In this document: piece after piece, positions 24,921 to 34,250 of the stretch
Position numbering within the stretch: the first letter of the stretch is position 1
How the letters are laid out: every line of letters starts with the position of its first letter
NCBI GenBank assembly: GCA_964494205.1
Contig: CAZBRD010000006.1
Coordinates: 62,001 to 126,000 of the forward strand
DNA length: 64,000 nt
Source of the DNA: JBBTCX01 sp964494205
Lineage (GTDB): Bacteria > Planctomycetota > Phycisphaerae > UBA1845
Reading direction: 5' to 3'
The notes under the pieces: generated by a model
Databases searched by the model: none
What the model saw: only the letters and a program-made list of their open reading frames with translations
Told to the model about the DNA's origin: nothing
Translations under genes and position numbers: made by a program

Positions 24921-27047
24921 ATGATTGATAGACGATCGATGTGCCACGCGTTGACACGAAGTCAGATCGTTCCGCTTTTCGTCGTTTGCGTTTTCTTTGG
25001 GCAACGTGTGCATGGCTTCGAGCGGCCTTACGTGTTGTGGCAGATCGGCGGACATGCAGGCGGGATAAGCGGAGTTCGCTTTTCACCGGATGGTGAGCGT
25101 CTCGTCACCAGCAGCCAAGATGGGACGGTGAAGGTGTGGGACGTTTCCAGCGGGATGCTTGAGTTGACGGTAACCATGCCCTACTCGTTCGGGTCGCCGT
25201 CGTTTCCGTTTTACGATGCCAGTTTCAATTTGGACGGCAGCGAGATCTGGGCGGCGGGGATTGGCGGCGGGTTTGGATGGAACCCGCACGACGGACAATT
25301 CGTGGGATCGCTTTGCTGCATGGAGTCGGGCGGGCAGGTCTTGTTTTCGCCCGACGGCCAATGGGTCGCACTGGCGGGTTCGCCGGCGGGGACGGAGGAC
25401 ACGACGTTTGTGTTTCGGCGATCGGACGGAGAGATGGTGCATCGATTTGAGCCGGCGGGTGCGATTGCGGCGGTTTTTAGTGCGGATAGTCAATTCATCA
25501 TCACCGGCACCTCGGCAAATTTTGTACATCCGGACGGCGTGATCAGGTATTTCCGACTCAGCGACGGAGAAATGCAGAATCAATTCATCGCACACTCAGA
25601 TGCGATTTATTGGCTCTCATTGTCGCCGGATGGGAGCGTTCTCGCTTCTTTCAGCGGCGATCAGACGGTGAAACTTTGGAACGCGTTGAGCGGTGAATTG
25701 CTGCACACGCTGGTCGGCCACGAGAGTCTGGTGTATCGAGGCGATTTTTCACCGGACGGGTCGAAGGTCGCATCGAGCAGCGCGGACGGCACGGTGCGCA
25801 CTTGGGATGTCGCGAGCGGAACGCTTACCAATACGTTTACGCCCACGACCGCGCAGCTTGGTGCGCTGGATTGGTCGCCGGATGGTCGACTGCTGGCGGT
25901 GTCCGGTGGATCGCCTATTACCTTTTTGACTGATCCGCAGATGTTCGTGCTCGACGCGGAGACCGGCGAGATTGTTCAGCGATTGTCGCGCATTCGCAGC
26001 AATGTGAACGATATTTCGATCACTTCCGACGATCGACGCATGGCTATTGCAGCCTACAACAATAGTCAGGTCGTCGCGACGGCGGACGGAAGTGGGCTGG
26101 TCGATCTACCCAGTCAGAACTTCGATTATCAAATCGAATTCACGGCGGACGGCGAGAGAGTGTGCGCGGGCGACTTCGCCGGTGTGGTGCGATTCTTCGA
26201 CAGCGACACGGGTGACTTTTCGCAATCGTTTCAGGCACAACAGAGCACGATCATCGGGACCGCGTTTTCGCCGGACGGTCAGATGATGGCGACGCAGGGT
26301 TTCGGCGAGGATGGCAAGTTGTGGAATTATCCGGCGCTGACGTTGCGGGCGGCGCTTGACGGTGAATTGGCTGCACGTCCGACGGTGTTTTCGCTCGACA
26401 GCCAGCATGTGATGAGTTCTGTCGGGCATGGCGTGGAAGTTCGCCGCACTAGCGATGGCCAGTTCGTGCGGTTCCTCGCGGGACATCAAGCCACGGTGCT
26501 AGATATCGCGCTGGCGAGTGACGGCGTTCATTTGCTGACGGGATCGGCTGATGAAACCGCGAAGCTGTGGAACAAGGACACCGGTTCTGTGGTTCGCACA
26601 TTCGAGGGTCACGACTTCGACGTGACGGCGGTGGCGATATCGAACGACGGTCACAATGTCGCGACGGGAAGCTCATACATCGATCGCCATGTTCGTTTCT
26701 GGGATGCACACACCGGCGAATTGATGCACGTGTTTGATGTTGACGTCGGGACAGGCGCGAGTCGAATCGCGTTTTCGAAGGATGATCGTCGGTTGTTCAT
26801 CGCGCGATTTGACGGTGTGGTGCTTGCGATTCGCAATCCGGAAGCGCCAGCGCCCGGCGACTTTGATGCAGAAGGGCACGTGACTTTGACAGACTTCGGT
26901 CAGTTTCACTCGTGCGTGAGTGGTCCCATCGACAGTTTTGCGACGCCAGCGCATCCTTGTTACCTGACTGATTTGGATTTTGATTATGACGCGGATCTGA
27001 GGGATTTTGTGCTTTTCTCGAATGAATTTGCGGGCGATGGCGATTGA
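24921..27047 (+). CDS. secreted WD40-repeat protein with dockerin-like tail
   Basis: 708 residues. A signal peptide (SQIVPLFVVCVFFGQRVHG) leads into at least ten WD40 repeats, visible as recurrent FSPDGERLVTSSQDGTVKVW, LSPDGSVLASFSGDQTVKLW, FSPDGSKVASSSADGTVRTW and LLTGSADETAKLW, enough for one 7-blade and part of a second propeller. The final 60 residues (GDFDAEGHVTLTDFGQF, YLTDLDFDYDADLRDFVLF) are a dockerin-like calcium-binding pair. WD40 proteins scaffold other proteins; exported ones with such tails are characteristic of planctomycetes. Partner unknown. The exact start is uncertain because no strong RBS is seen. Confidence 0.87.
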   Translation: MIDRRSMCHALTRSQIVPLFVVCVFFGQRVHGFERPYVLWQIGGHAGGISGVRFSPDGERLVTSSQDGTVKVWDVSSGMLELTVTMPYSFGSPSFPFYDASFNLDGSEIWAAGIGGGFGWNPHDGQFVGSLCCMESGGQVLFSPDGQWVALAGSPAGTEDTTFVFRRSDGEMVHRFEPAGAIAAVFSADSQFIITGTSANFVHPDGVIRYFRLSDGEMQNQFIAHSDAIYWLSLSPDGSVLASFSGDQTVKLWNALSGELLHTLVGHESLVYRGDFSPDGSKVASSSADGTVRTWDVASGTLTNTFTPTTAQLGALDWSPDGRLLAVSGGSPITFLTDPQMFVLDAETGEIVQRLSRIRSNVNDISITSDDRRMAIAAYNNSQVVATADGSGLVDLPSQNFDYQIEFTADGERVCAGDFAGVVRFFDSDTGDFSQSFQAQQSTIIGTAFSPDGQMMATQGFGEDGKLWNYPALTLRAALDGELAARPTVFSLDSQHVMSSVGHGVEVRRTSDGQFVRFLAGHQATVLDIALASDGVHLLTGSADETAKLWNKDTGSVVRTFEGHDFDVTAVAISNDGHNVATGSSYIDRHVRFWDAHTGELMHVFDVDVGTGASRIAFSKDDRRLFIARFDGVVLAIRNPEAPAPGDFDAEGHVTLTDFGQFHSCVSGPIDSFATPAHPCYLTDLDFDYDADLRDFVLFSNEFAGDGD

Positions 27048-27148
27048 AAGAATGCACGCAATATAGGTACATGTGTGATTCAAGTGTGCGCGAAATGCCC
27101 AAGCCGGCGTTGTTCGAGAACCAGCAAGAAAAGCGAACCCCCCTCAAT

Positions 27149-27167
27149 CCCCCCTTAGTAAGGGGGG
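27149..27167. repeat. G/C-block palindrome (family G)
   Basis: CCCCCCTTA-G-TAAGGGGGG, preceded by another C-run at 27138-27143, lies between the WD40 and ogt genes. There is no T-run. Single copy in this window. Confidence 0.7.
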
Positions 27168-27244
27168 AAGTGGTTAGCCACACAAAACTTGCATGACCGG
27201 TCTAATTCGGTTACCTCTGCGGTGATTAGGGAGGTGACTCGCTC

Positions 27245-27802
27245 ATGCAATTCTGCGTCTTTCAAACAGATTGGGGCTGGTTTGGAATTGTGGCTTCGCC
27301 CGCTGGGCTGGTAGCCACGCTGATGCCGCGGCCCGAAAAGGAAATCCGCAAAACGATCAAACAAAAATGGCCTAAGGCGACGGAGGCGCCGACGCTGATG
27401 CCGTTGCTCCGCCAGCAAGTTGCTCAATACTACGTGGGGAAGAAGACGGCGTTCACCGTCGACCTCGACCTGACCGGCATTCCGCCGTTTCACGCGGAAG
27501 TTCTGAAGTCATGTCGGCGTATCCCGCATGGGAAAACCGCGAGCTACGCCGATCTTGCACGTGCGGCCGGGAATGAGAGCGCGGTGCGTGCGGCTGGCAG
27601 CGCAATGGCGAGTAATCCGATGCCGATCGTGATTCCGTGTCACCGCGTGCTTAAATCGGATGGCGGGCTGGGCGGGTTTTCTTCGACCGACGGCGTTTGC
27701 GAGAAGCAGCGACTGCTGGAGCTTGAGGGGATCATTCGCACGAAGGTCGCGCCGCCTGTTGCGAAGCCAGCGGCGAAGCGACGATTGGCTGAGGTGGGAT
27801 GA
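27245..27802 (+). CDS. ogt: methylated-DNA--protein-cysteine methyltransferase
   Basis: This suicide repair enzyme moves the methyl group from O6-methylguanine to its own cysteine. The acceptor is C132 in IPCHRV; the DNA-binding helix region reads IPHGKTASYADLARAAGNESAVRAAGSAMASNP and the closing GGLGGFSS is also typical. AGGGAGGTGA ends eight bases before the ATG. At 185 residues it is a normal Ogt without an AraC-type regulatory domain, so it is not an Ada protein. No linked repair gene is present. Assignment is firm. Confidence 0.95.
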   Translation: MQFCVFQTDWGWFGIVASPAGLVATLMPRPEKEIRKTIKQKWPKATEAPTLMPLLRQQVAQYYVGKKTAFTVDLDLTGIPPFHAEVLKSCRRIPHGKTASYADLARAAGNESAVRAAGSAMASNPMPIVIPCHRVLKSDGGLGGFSSTDGVCEKQRLLELEGIIRTKVAPPVAKPAAKRRLAEVG

Positions 27803-27859
27803 GGCATTGGTGACTATTGCCCCTGTTCAGTGAACTCGCGGGGCACACCACGAAATAAC

Positions 27860-27885
27860 GCACTGCTCACAGAGCAGTGGCACAC
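27860..27885 (+). repeat. family A palindrome, copy A2
   Basis: CACTGCTC-ACA-GAGCAGTG plus GCACAC in the gap between ogt and the asparaginase gene, + orientation. Confidence 0.9.
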
Positions 27886-27989
27886 GGGCGAGCTCGGATA
27901 AGGCATCCGCAAGTTGCAGCAATAGTATCTAGCGATTCCTCGTCGTTTCGATCCGCTTCTGATCAGTTGAACCTCTGGGAGTTTGTACT

Positions 27990-29120
27990 TTGACTGATTT
28001 CTCCCGTCGCTCGTTCATGCAGGCAACCGGTGCCATGGCTATGGCACCGATGGATTCTGCGCTTGGTCAACTCGCACCGCTTGCCCAGATAGATCCAAAG
28101 GAAAAGCCGATCGGCCTGCCGGACCCCAGCCACCCGCGGGCGGCGAATTCTGGCATCGTGGTCATTTCCAGCGGCAACGGACTGCGCGCGACGGAGAAGG
28201 CCGCGGCGATGCTGAAATCCGGCAAGGGCGTGGATACGCTTGAGGCTGTGGTTGCGGGCGTGAACATCGTCGAAGAAGACCCGAAGGATATGAGCGTCGG
28301 TTATGGCGGTCTGCCGAATGAGGAAGGCGTTGTCGAGCTGGATTCGTGCGTGATGCATGGGCCTACTTGTCGGGCGGGCTCTGTGGCGTCGCTGCGGAAT
28401 ATCAAGACGCCGTCGTCGGTGGCGAAGCTGGTGATGGAGCGAACCGACCACGTGATGATCGTCGGCGAAGGGGCGTTGAAGTTCGCGAGGGCGCACGGGT
28501 TTAAGGAATGCGATCTGCTCACGGATGAGGCGCGGAAGGCATGGCTGGATTGGAAAGAGAATCACTCGGACGACGATGACTGGATTCCGCCTTTGATCGA
28601 GCAGGACGGCAAGCCGCAGTCGAGTCGAAAGGTGAAGTTTCCGTTCACGTATGGGACGATCACGTGCTTGGCGCTGGATGTGGATGGATCGATCAGCGGT
28701 GTGACGACGACGAGCGGGTTGAGCTACAAGATTCCCGGGCGCGTGGGTGATTCACCGATTATCGGCGCGGGGTTGTACGTGGATAACAAAGTTGGTGCGG
28801 CTGGTGCCACGGGGCGAGGCGAGGCGTGCATCAAGATTTGCGGATCGCATACGGTGGTTGAGGCGATGCGCGCGGGCAAGTCCCCCACCGAGGCGTGCAA
28901 GGTCGCGTTGGAACGAGTTGTTGAGACGACGACGGAAAAGCGACTGCGACTCGCAGACGGCAGGCCGAACTTTGACATCAAGTTTTATGCGCTGTCGAAG
29001 GATGGGCGATTCGGTTCCGCTTGCATGTGGGAAGGCGGCAGCTACGCCGTGTACGCGGATGGCAAGAATCGATCTGAGCCTTGCGCTTATTTGTTCAAGA
29101 AACCTGAAGCGAAGGGCTAG
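27990..29120 (+). CDS. Tat-exported N4-(beta-N-acetylglucosaminyl)-L-asparaginase
   Basis: An Ntn-hydrolase of the aspartylglucosaminidase family, which cleaves the GlcNAc-asparagine bond of glycoasparagines. It is made as a precursor that cuts itself before the catalytic threonine, here T223 in TYGTITCLALD. Other family motifs are GKGVDTLEAVVAGV, SVGYGGLPNEEGVVELD and GAAGATGRGEA. The start is TTG at 27990, with GGGAG upstream, placing the twin-arginine signal SRRSFMQATGAM at residues 5-16. It therefore acts outside the cytoplasm. With the GH20 enzyme and deacetylase in this window it suggests scavenging of glycoproteins (inference). Confidence 0.93.
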   Translation: MTDFSRRSFMQATGAMAMAPMDSALGQLAPLAQIDPKEKPIGLPDPSHPRAANSGIVVISSGNGLRATEKAAAMLKSGKGVDTLEAVVAGVNIVEEDPKDMSVGYGGLPNEEGVVELDSCVMHGPTCRAGSVASLRNIKTPSSVAKLVMERTDHVMIVGEGALKFARAHGFKECDLLTDEARKAWLDWKENHSDDDDWIPPLIEQDGKPQSSRKVKFPFTYGTITCLALDVDGSISGVTTTSGLSYKIPGRVGDSPIIGAGLYVDNKVGAAGATGRGEACIKICGSHTVVEAMRAGKSPTEACKVALERVVETTTEKRLRLADGRPNFDIKFYALSKDGRFGSACMWEGGSYAVYADGKNRSEPCAYLFKKPEAKG

Positions 29121-29125
29121 CGCCT

Positions 29126-29151
29126 GCACTGCTCACAGAGCAGTGGCACAC
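29126..29151 (+). repeat. family A palindrome, copy A3
   Basis: Same core and GCACAC flank, six bases after the asparaginase stop codon. It has no T-run, so any terminator role is doubtful. Confidence 0.9.
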
Positions 29152-29266
29152 GCCAGACCGATTCATTCAATCGGCAATCGGAGATTGACAAACGACCATT
29201 TCCATTCGTTATTCGCTATTTGACATTTCCTTGCCAGGCGACCGCCTAGCTGCAACCGCGCGGGCC

Positions 29267-29356
29267 TCACCCACCGCCTTTGCGGGTCAGCAAGTAGATC
29301 AATGCGGCAACGCCCGCGATGCTTATGATCATCAGTATCCCAGATGGCAGTTGCAT
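29267..29356 (-). CDS. 29-residue single-span membrane peptide
   Basis: A short reverse-strand ORF in the asparaginase to dockerin-protein gap. It has GGGAG seven bases before the ATG. The peptide begins MQLPSGI, runs through an unbroken hydrophobic stretch (LMIISIAGVAALIYLL) of membrane-spanning length and ends TRKGGG, a positive cytoplasmic tail. This layout is that of many small bacterial membrane proteins. No homologue is known to me. The combination of RBS, helix and charge is more than chance usually gives, but only expression or conservation would prove it. Confidence 0.5.
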   Translation of the reverse strand: MQLPSGILMIISIAGVAALIYLLTRKGGG

Positions 29357-29624
29357 GGTTCGACTCCCGCGTATTTCAAGTCATTTGCGACGCCCAATTC
29401 CCACAGTATTCGCTGATACTGTCGAGTCGCCGCGATTGGTCGGCGTAGTATTATAGCGACGGCTGATCGTTTGCCCGAAAATCGAAATTTGCCTAGACTA
29501 CCGATAACCAAAAGATATGTCGCGCTGGCGACATATATAATGGCAAACGGAGTGGGGATCGGGGAGTTTCTTTCCTGCCTGTATTTCAACGAGCGCAATC
29601 GCTCCAGACTCAAAGGAGAGGCTA
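29357..29624. other. intergenic region upstream of the second dockerin protein
   Basis: About 270 bases, AT-richer near 29450-29560. It should hold the promoter of the gene at 29625 and, on the other strand, that of the small membrane peptide. No repeat copy is seen. Confidence 0.4.
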
Positions 29625-31808
29625 ATGAACATGGGTCCACGAGCCGGCGTCGCCGCGATGGTCGCGTTTGGATTTCTTTTTGTTTCGCAAGCACTATCGG
29701 ACGGTCCGGCGGCGATAAGACATGCATCCTTTGACACGGTTGCCTTGCAAGATTTTGGAATCGATGTCGTTTGCCAAGGATGCGATTCGTCGTTGGACGA
29801 TGGCACGATCGAAATCGTTGGTGGCGCATTTACGCTTGAAACAAAAACAAACTCCTATGCATTTGACCGAGTGAACGCAGGTTCCGTCGGTTTGCAGATC
29901 AGTTCGTCGCAATTGCCAAGCTTTGCGGTCCTTGGGGTTGAGGGCGGCAAGATCGGCTTTGATGCGAACAATCATCGAATTCTGGCTGAGGGAAGCCACG
30001 TCGTGATTTCGCAGGGGTTGGCTGAGGTGCTTCGTGCGAATGGCGCGACGGGCAAGGTCATTGGAACTATTACGCTTGCCGTCGAGGGAGCGGCGGATAT
30101 CGATGTGATCAATCTTGCAGCGAGAAATGATGGCGTGGCTGGTGCCGATGGGCCGGATGTGATCGTCGGCGAGTTACACAACTTCAACAACTATGGCACG
30201 AACGGGACGTTGTCTGCGTTTTCAGTGGGGACGACCTCGTGCAACGTGGGCGATACCCCCCTGCTGTGGCAGGCTGAGAACAACCGTCACCCGGTCATCG
30301 GGCAGAATATGTATCGATTGAAGAACGGGCGCTTCGAGCAGATTGGTCAGAGCTGGCTGAAGCATGGATTTCTGGCGCTTGCTGAAAACGCCTGCGGGCT
30401 CGGGTGCCAGAATCCTAACAATGGTGCGTTGTTGGGAGTTGGGTGCTCTGATCCTTACTCGGCCAACCTGAACGGGCAGCAGGGTAATCTTGGGCCGAAA
30501 TCGGAGATCAATGCACACACTGGATTCTTCCCTTATCCGCCGTCGAATCCGCAGTGGTCTGGTCCGTACGCTCGTCGACTTCAGATTCGCAACACAGACC
30601 TCGACCCGGCGCAGGATGGCGGCGGAAAGTATTTCGTTGAGGGTCAGTACGTTGCGGCGGACGACGCCGAAAATGGCAATAACAACAACAACGCATCGTA
30701 TCGCGACATAACGATCACGGCTGGCGGTGGTGGATCGTGGAACATGGCCTTTGCCGGGCCGACCATGCGGCAGCAGGCTGCGATTCGTGCGTGGCAGAAC
30801 AATGATCCGGCTGTCGTGGAAACGGAAATTCAGGTTCCTGATGATGGATTGTACATTCTGGCGGCGAAGGCCACGCACCTTGGTGATGGGTTGTGGAACT
30901 ATGAATATGCCCTGCAAAACCTCAATAGTGATCGCAGCGTGAGTTCGTTTTCGATCCCGCTGAATGAGACGACCGACTTGCAGGACATTGGTTTCCACGA
31001 CGTTGACTATCACAGCGGCGAACCGTACTCGGGCACCGATTGGGAAGCTTCCCAGACAGACAGCGAGATCACTTGGTCGACGGATTTCTTTGGCGATAAC
31101 CCGAACGCGAACGCGCTGCGCTGGGGTACTTTGTACAACTTCCGATTCACGACGCAAAAAGTGCCGACGACTGTGCAGGTTACTCTCGGCATGTTCAAGA
31201 ACGGAGGCCCGGTGGAGGTGACGGCTGAAACGATCGGTCCGGCGTTTGCGCCGGTCGATTGCAACGGGAACTTCCTCGACGATCGCTGCGATCTCGATTG
31301 CGACGCGCTGGGGTTCGACATCTGTCATCACATGGGGGCGTGCGGGACGAGCTTCGACTGTGACCACAGCGGTCAGCCGGACGAGTGCGAAACCGACTGC
31401 AACGACAACGGGCTGTTTGACGCGTGCGATCTGAATGACGGTAGCAGCGAGGACTGCAACGCCAACGCGGTGCCGGATGAGTGCGATCCTGACTGGGATG
31501 GCGACGCGACGCCCGATGCGTGCGACGGTGACATCGACCAGGACGGCGTGGCTAACGCGGCTGACGTGTGCGATTTCACGCCGCTTGGTTCTTCCATCCG
31601 TACGAACGGCACGGTGGTGGGCGACATCAACAACGACTGCGACGTCGACCTGATCGACTACAATCACTTTGACGATTGCGGTGCGTCGAGCGGCCCGAAC
31701 GATCCGCCGAATAATCCGGCGTGCCTGGGACTGTATGATTACGAGCACGATGGCGATCTGGACCTGGCTGACTTCGCGGGCATTGTGAATGCGTTTACGG
31801 GGAGTTAA
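29625..31808 (+). CDS. secreted paralogue of the first dockerin protein, with thrombospondin-type-3-like tail
   Basis: 727 residues; AAAGGAGA ends seven bases before the ATG. A signal peptide (GVAAMVAFGFLFVSQALS) precedes a domain clearly related to 1219-3483: both share HPVIGQN, YRLKNGRFEQIG, SWLKHGFLAL, GVGCSDPYS, NLGP, and a later YEYALQNL..DRS segment. The tail differs: it has Asn/Asp/Cys repeats (DCNGNFLDDRCD, DCDHSGQPDECE, DCNDNGLFDACD) of the thrombospondin-3 kind, then two dockerin-like loops. Function of the shared domain is unknown to me; calcium-dependent folding outside the cell is likely. The two copies are 26 kb apart on the same strand. Confidence 0.86.
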   Translation: MNMGPRAGVAAMVAFGFLFVSQALSDGPAAIRHASFDTVALQDFGIDVVCQGCDSSLDDGTIEIVGGAFTLETKTNSYAFDRVNAGSVGLQISSSQLPSFAVLGVEGGKIGFDANNHRILAEGSHVVISQGLAEVLRANGATGKVIGTITLAVEGAADIDVINLAARNDGVAGADGPDVIVGELHNFNNYGTNGTLSAFSVGTTSCNVGDTPLLWQAENNRHPVIGQNMYRLKNGRFEQIGQSWLKHGFLALAENACGLGCQNPNNGALLGVGCSDPYSANLNGQQGNLGPKSEINAHTGFFPYPPSNPQWSGPYARRLQIRNTDLDPAQDGGGKYFVEGQYVAADDAENGNNNNNASYRDITITAGGGGSWNMAFAGPTMRQQAAIRAWQNNDPAVVETEIQVPDDGLYILAAKATHLGDGLWNYEYALQNLNSDRSVSSFSIPLNETTDLQDIGFHDVDYHSGEPYSGTDWEASQTDSEITWSTDFFGDNPNANALRWGTLYNFRFTTQKVPTTVQVTLGMFKNGGPVEVTAETIGPAFAPVDCNGNFLDDRCDLDCDALGFDICHHMGACGTSFDCDHSGQPDECETDCNDNGLFDACDLNDGSSEDCNANAVPDECDPDWDGDATPDACDGDIDQDGVANAADVCDFTPLGSSIRTNGTVVGDINNDCDVDLIDYNHFDDCGASSGPNDPPNNPACLGLYDYEHDGDLDLADFAGIVNAFTGS

Positions 31809-32235
31809 GACACCTGCCGGTGATACAAAGCAGGACTTTCCCCCGCGCCTTTTGTTGGCGCCTTGGCGTCTTCGTGGTTTCTCTCCGCGTCTCCGTGCCC
31901 CTGTGGTTCCAAATCGAGCGAGCGCTTGTCTTGTTATTAGAACAAGGCGAAGCGCGCCCATGATCGACTTGTCGCAACATACGATGCTGCTTGCTTCTTA
32001 ACTGCACCGTATGGATCGGAGCGTTTTGCACGACATATTCTTCTTGGTGCAGAACTTCGGCGATGAATCGCTGTTCTTGCCCTCGAAGACGCGGTTCGGT
32101 TTTGCGTGACGCAGAAAAACGCAAGGTTCGACCCTTGCTGACATGCCGAAAACACGGGTCCGCAGTCAAACGCAATGACTCATGCAGGAATGTGCAATTC
32201 ACCAAGGAGTTGAGATCGATAATCTACAGCAGCCG
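31809..32235. other. intergenic region with a family D arm
   Basis: About 430 bases between convergent genes. The segment 31845-31905 holds an inverted family D arm. The rest (31970-32235) is open in several frames but shows no family motif; I see nothing else in it. Confidence 0.5.
31845..31905 (-). repeat. family D arm, inverted and degenerate
   Basis: GCGCCTTGGCGTCTTCGTGG and later CTCCGTGCCCCTGTGGTT resemble the right arm of the motA-motB repeat. It follows the second dockerin protein gene by about 40 bases. Confidence 0.6.
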
Positions 32236-33399
32236 TTACCTATTCAGGATCGGTTCGAAAGGGTCGCGATCTGATTCGCTTAACGCGACGTCAACGCGCT
32301 TAAGTTTTTCTCGTATCCGTTCAGCGAGTGAGGCGAGAGCAGGACGTTCGCTGGCCCAGTGGCCTAGGATAATCGCGGTGCAGTCGCGGCGTTGGACGGT
32401 GAGGGCGTCGTGGTGTCGCATTTCGCCGGTGATGATGCAATCGGTTTTTTCGAGTTTCATTTTGAAGGGCAGATCCCCTGCTGCCCCGGCGACGGCGATG
32501 ATTCGGGTGATTTCGCGTTGAGGGTCGCCGACGGTTTGCACGCAGGTTGCGCCAGATTTCTTCTTCAACAATTGAGCGAGTTTGGAAAGCGCAATGGGCT
32601 TGGGAAGTTTGCCGACTCGTCCGATGCCGCGGACTTGTTTCGATTTTAGGGGATAGATATCGAAAGCGGGTTCTTCGTAGGGGTGCGTTGCGCGAAGGGC
32701 TGCGACGATTTCGGGGAGTTTCTTGGCAGGTATGACGACTTCTAGCCGCACCTCGTCGACCGTTTCCAGTCTGCCGCGCTGGCCGACAGCCGGGTTGGTG
32801 GATTGTCCGCCGAGGAAGGTGCCCTGTCCGCGCAGGCGATAACTGCAACGGGAATAGTCGCCGATGTTCCCAGCTCCGGCTGCGAATAATGCGTTTGATA
32901 CGCTGTCGAGTGCTTCCTCCGGTACGAAGGTGATGAGCTTCAGTTCATTGGTGCCCGGTTGATCGACGTATTCAAGGGGTTCAGTTATTTCGACGCCAGC
33001 CAGGTTCGCAAGGACGTCGTTGGTGCCGCCGTCGGCTGCGTCGAGGGCGGTGTGAGTCGAGTAGATTGCGATCCCCTGCCGCACGCATCGATACACGATT
33101 GACTCGGTGCCATGCGATGGCATTTTTAGCGACTTGAGCGGTTTGAAAATCGGCGGGTGGTAGGCCATGATGGCGTCGAACTTGCCGTTTATTGCTTCAT
33201 CGACAACTGCATGGGTCAGATCGATGCAGAGCAGAATCCGTTTGATGCTCGCGTTCAAATCACCAGCGAGAACGCCGACGTTGTCCCATTCCTGGGCTAA
33301 GCCGGTTGGTGCGATTGTCTCCATCGCGGCGGCGAATTCGGCCAGCGTGGTGGATTGACTCTTCGATTGATTGGTTCGTTTTTGTTTCACGCCGCGCAT
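32236..33399 (-). CDS. Nif3-like dinuclear metal center protein (GTP cyclohydrolase I type 2 family)
   Basis: 387 residues. The family's metal motifs are visible: AYHPPIFKPLK (first half), STHTALDAADGGTND and, near the end, TGEMRHHDAL. The central insertion (residues about 130-250, LITFVPEEALDSVSNALFAAGAG) is the PII-like domain found in longer Nif3 proteins. The biochemical role of the family is not settled. It is last in a tight reverse operon pabB-pabC-nif3, overlapping the pabC stop by 13 bases, so a link to folate metabolism is plausible (inference). The start within the overlap could be slightly downstream. Confidence 0.92.
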   Translation of the reverse strand: MRGVKQKRTNQSKSQSTTLAEFAAAMETIAPTGLAQEWDNVGVLAGDLNASIKRILLCIDLTHAVVDEAINGKFDAIMAYHPPIFKPLKSLKMPSHGTESIVYRCVRQGIAIYSTHTALDAADGGTNDVLANLAGVEITEPLEYVDQPGTNELKLITFVPEEALDSVSNALFAAGAGNIGDYSRCSYRLRGQGTFLGGQSTNPAVGQRGRLETVDEVRLEVVIPAKKLPEIVAALRATHPYEEPAFDIYPLKSKQVRGIGRVGKLPKPIALSKLAQLLKKKSGATCVQTVGDPQREITRIIAVAGAAGDLPFKMKLEKTDCIITGEMRHHDALTVQRRDCTAIILGHWASERPALASLAERIREKLKRVDVALSESDRDPFEPILNR

Positions 33400-34250
33400 T
33401 CCTGTTCAACGAGCTCGCGAAAGGCCTGGCTGAGGCGCTGTGTCATCGCGCCTGGTTTCCCGCCGCCGACGTCGTGTTTTTCCACGCGAATGACCGGCAT
33501 GACCTGCATGATTGAATTGGTCAGAAAGACTTCGTCCGCGCCGAGCAAATCGTCGATGGTCAGGCGTGTCTCCACGAAATCGATCCGCTGATTTCGCGCG
33601 ATTTCGAGAATGGCATCGCGCGCGATGCCCGCAAGCACGGGCGTGTCGCGCGCGGGCGTTTTCAAGACCTCATCTTTAACGAGAAAAATGTTGCTGATGG
33701 AGCCTTCGGCGAGCAGATGTTCAGTCGTAAACCAGATGGCTTCGAGGCAGCGGTGTTGCTGGGCGTCGCGCAGAGCGATCAGTCGGCCGAAGTAGCAGGT
33801 TGTCTTGTGGCCCGCGAGTGGGTCTCTTGGTGATTGGAGGTATCGCGAAACGGTGACGGAGACGCCTTCGTTGTACATTTGCGGTGGGTAAGAAAATAAT
33901 TCGGAGCAAGTCGCACAAATGGTGAGTGAGGGGACGCCGCTTGCGCCCGCGCTCTTCACGCTCCCCGAGGAGACGGTCAGGCGGATTCTTGCGTCTTGCA
34001 ATTCGTTTCGGTGAAGCAGCTCGCGGAATTGATCGGCGGAGGGAAGTTCTTCGCGTTCGATCGGGTGCAGCAGTTTTTCGGCGGATCGGCGCAGGCGATC
34101 GAGATGTGATTCGAGACGAAAGACGCAGCCATTCTCGGCGCGCATCGTTTCAAATAACCCTGCGCCGTGCAGCCAGCCGCCGTCGAACACGTCGATCGTG
34201 GCGCGCTCCTGCGGTAAGAAGGAACCGTTCAGGAAGATTGTAGCGGTCAC
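33387..34250 (-). CDS. pabC: class IV aminotransferase, probable aminodeoxychorismate lyase
   Basis: A PLP enzyme of fold type IV. The lysine that carries PLP is in GHKTTCYF; FDGGWLHGAGLFETMR at the N-terminus and LLAEGSISNIFLVK near the middle are family motifs. Branched-chain aminotransferases and D-amino acid aminotransferases share the fold, but its position just behind pabB points to PabC, which releases pyruvate from aminodeoxychorismate to give p-aminobenzoate. I chose GTG 34250, which overlaps the pabB stop by the usual four bases (GTGA); the longest ORF starts at 34292. Operon partner downstream is nif3. Confidence 0.88.
   Translation of the reverse strand: MTATIFLNGSFLPQERATIDVFDGGWLHGAGLFETMRAENGCVFRLESHLDRLRRSAEKLLHPIEREELPSADQFRELLHRNELQDARIRLTVSSGSVKSAGASGVPSLTICATCSELFSYPPQMYNEGVSVTVSRYLQSPRDPLAGHKTTCYFGRLIALRDAQQHRCLEAIWFTTEHLLAEGSISNIFLVKDEVLKTPARDTPVLAGIARDAILEIARNQRIDFVETRLTIDDLLGADEVFLTNSIMQVMPVIRVEKHDVGGGKPGAMTQRLSQAFRELVEQECAA

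Noticed and set aside
24559..25086. Reverse ORF containing PSPSWGEG
   Set aside because: The peptide comes from the family C repeat and the rest is antisense to the WD40 gene.
30222..31961. Reverse ORF of 579 residues
   Set aside because: Antisense shadow of the second dockerin protein gene, valine/arginine-rich with no domain.
31970..32235. Possible gene fragment before the nif3 stop
   Set aside because: Several frames are open but none matches a family I know.
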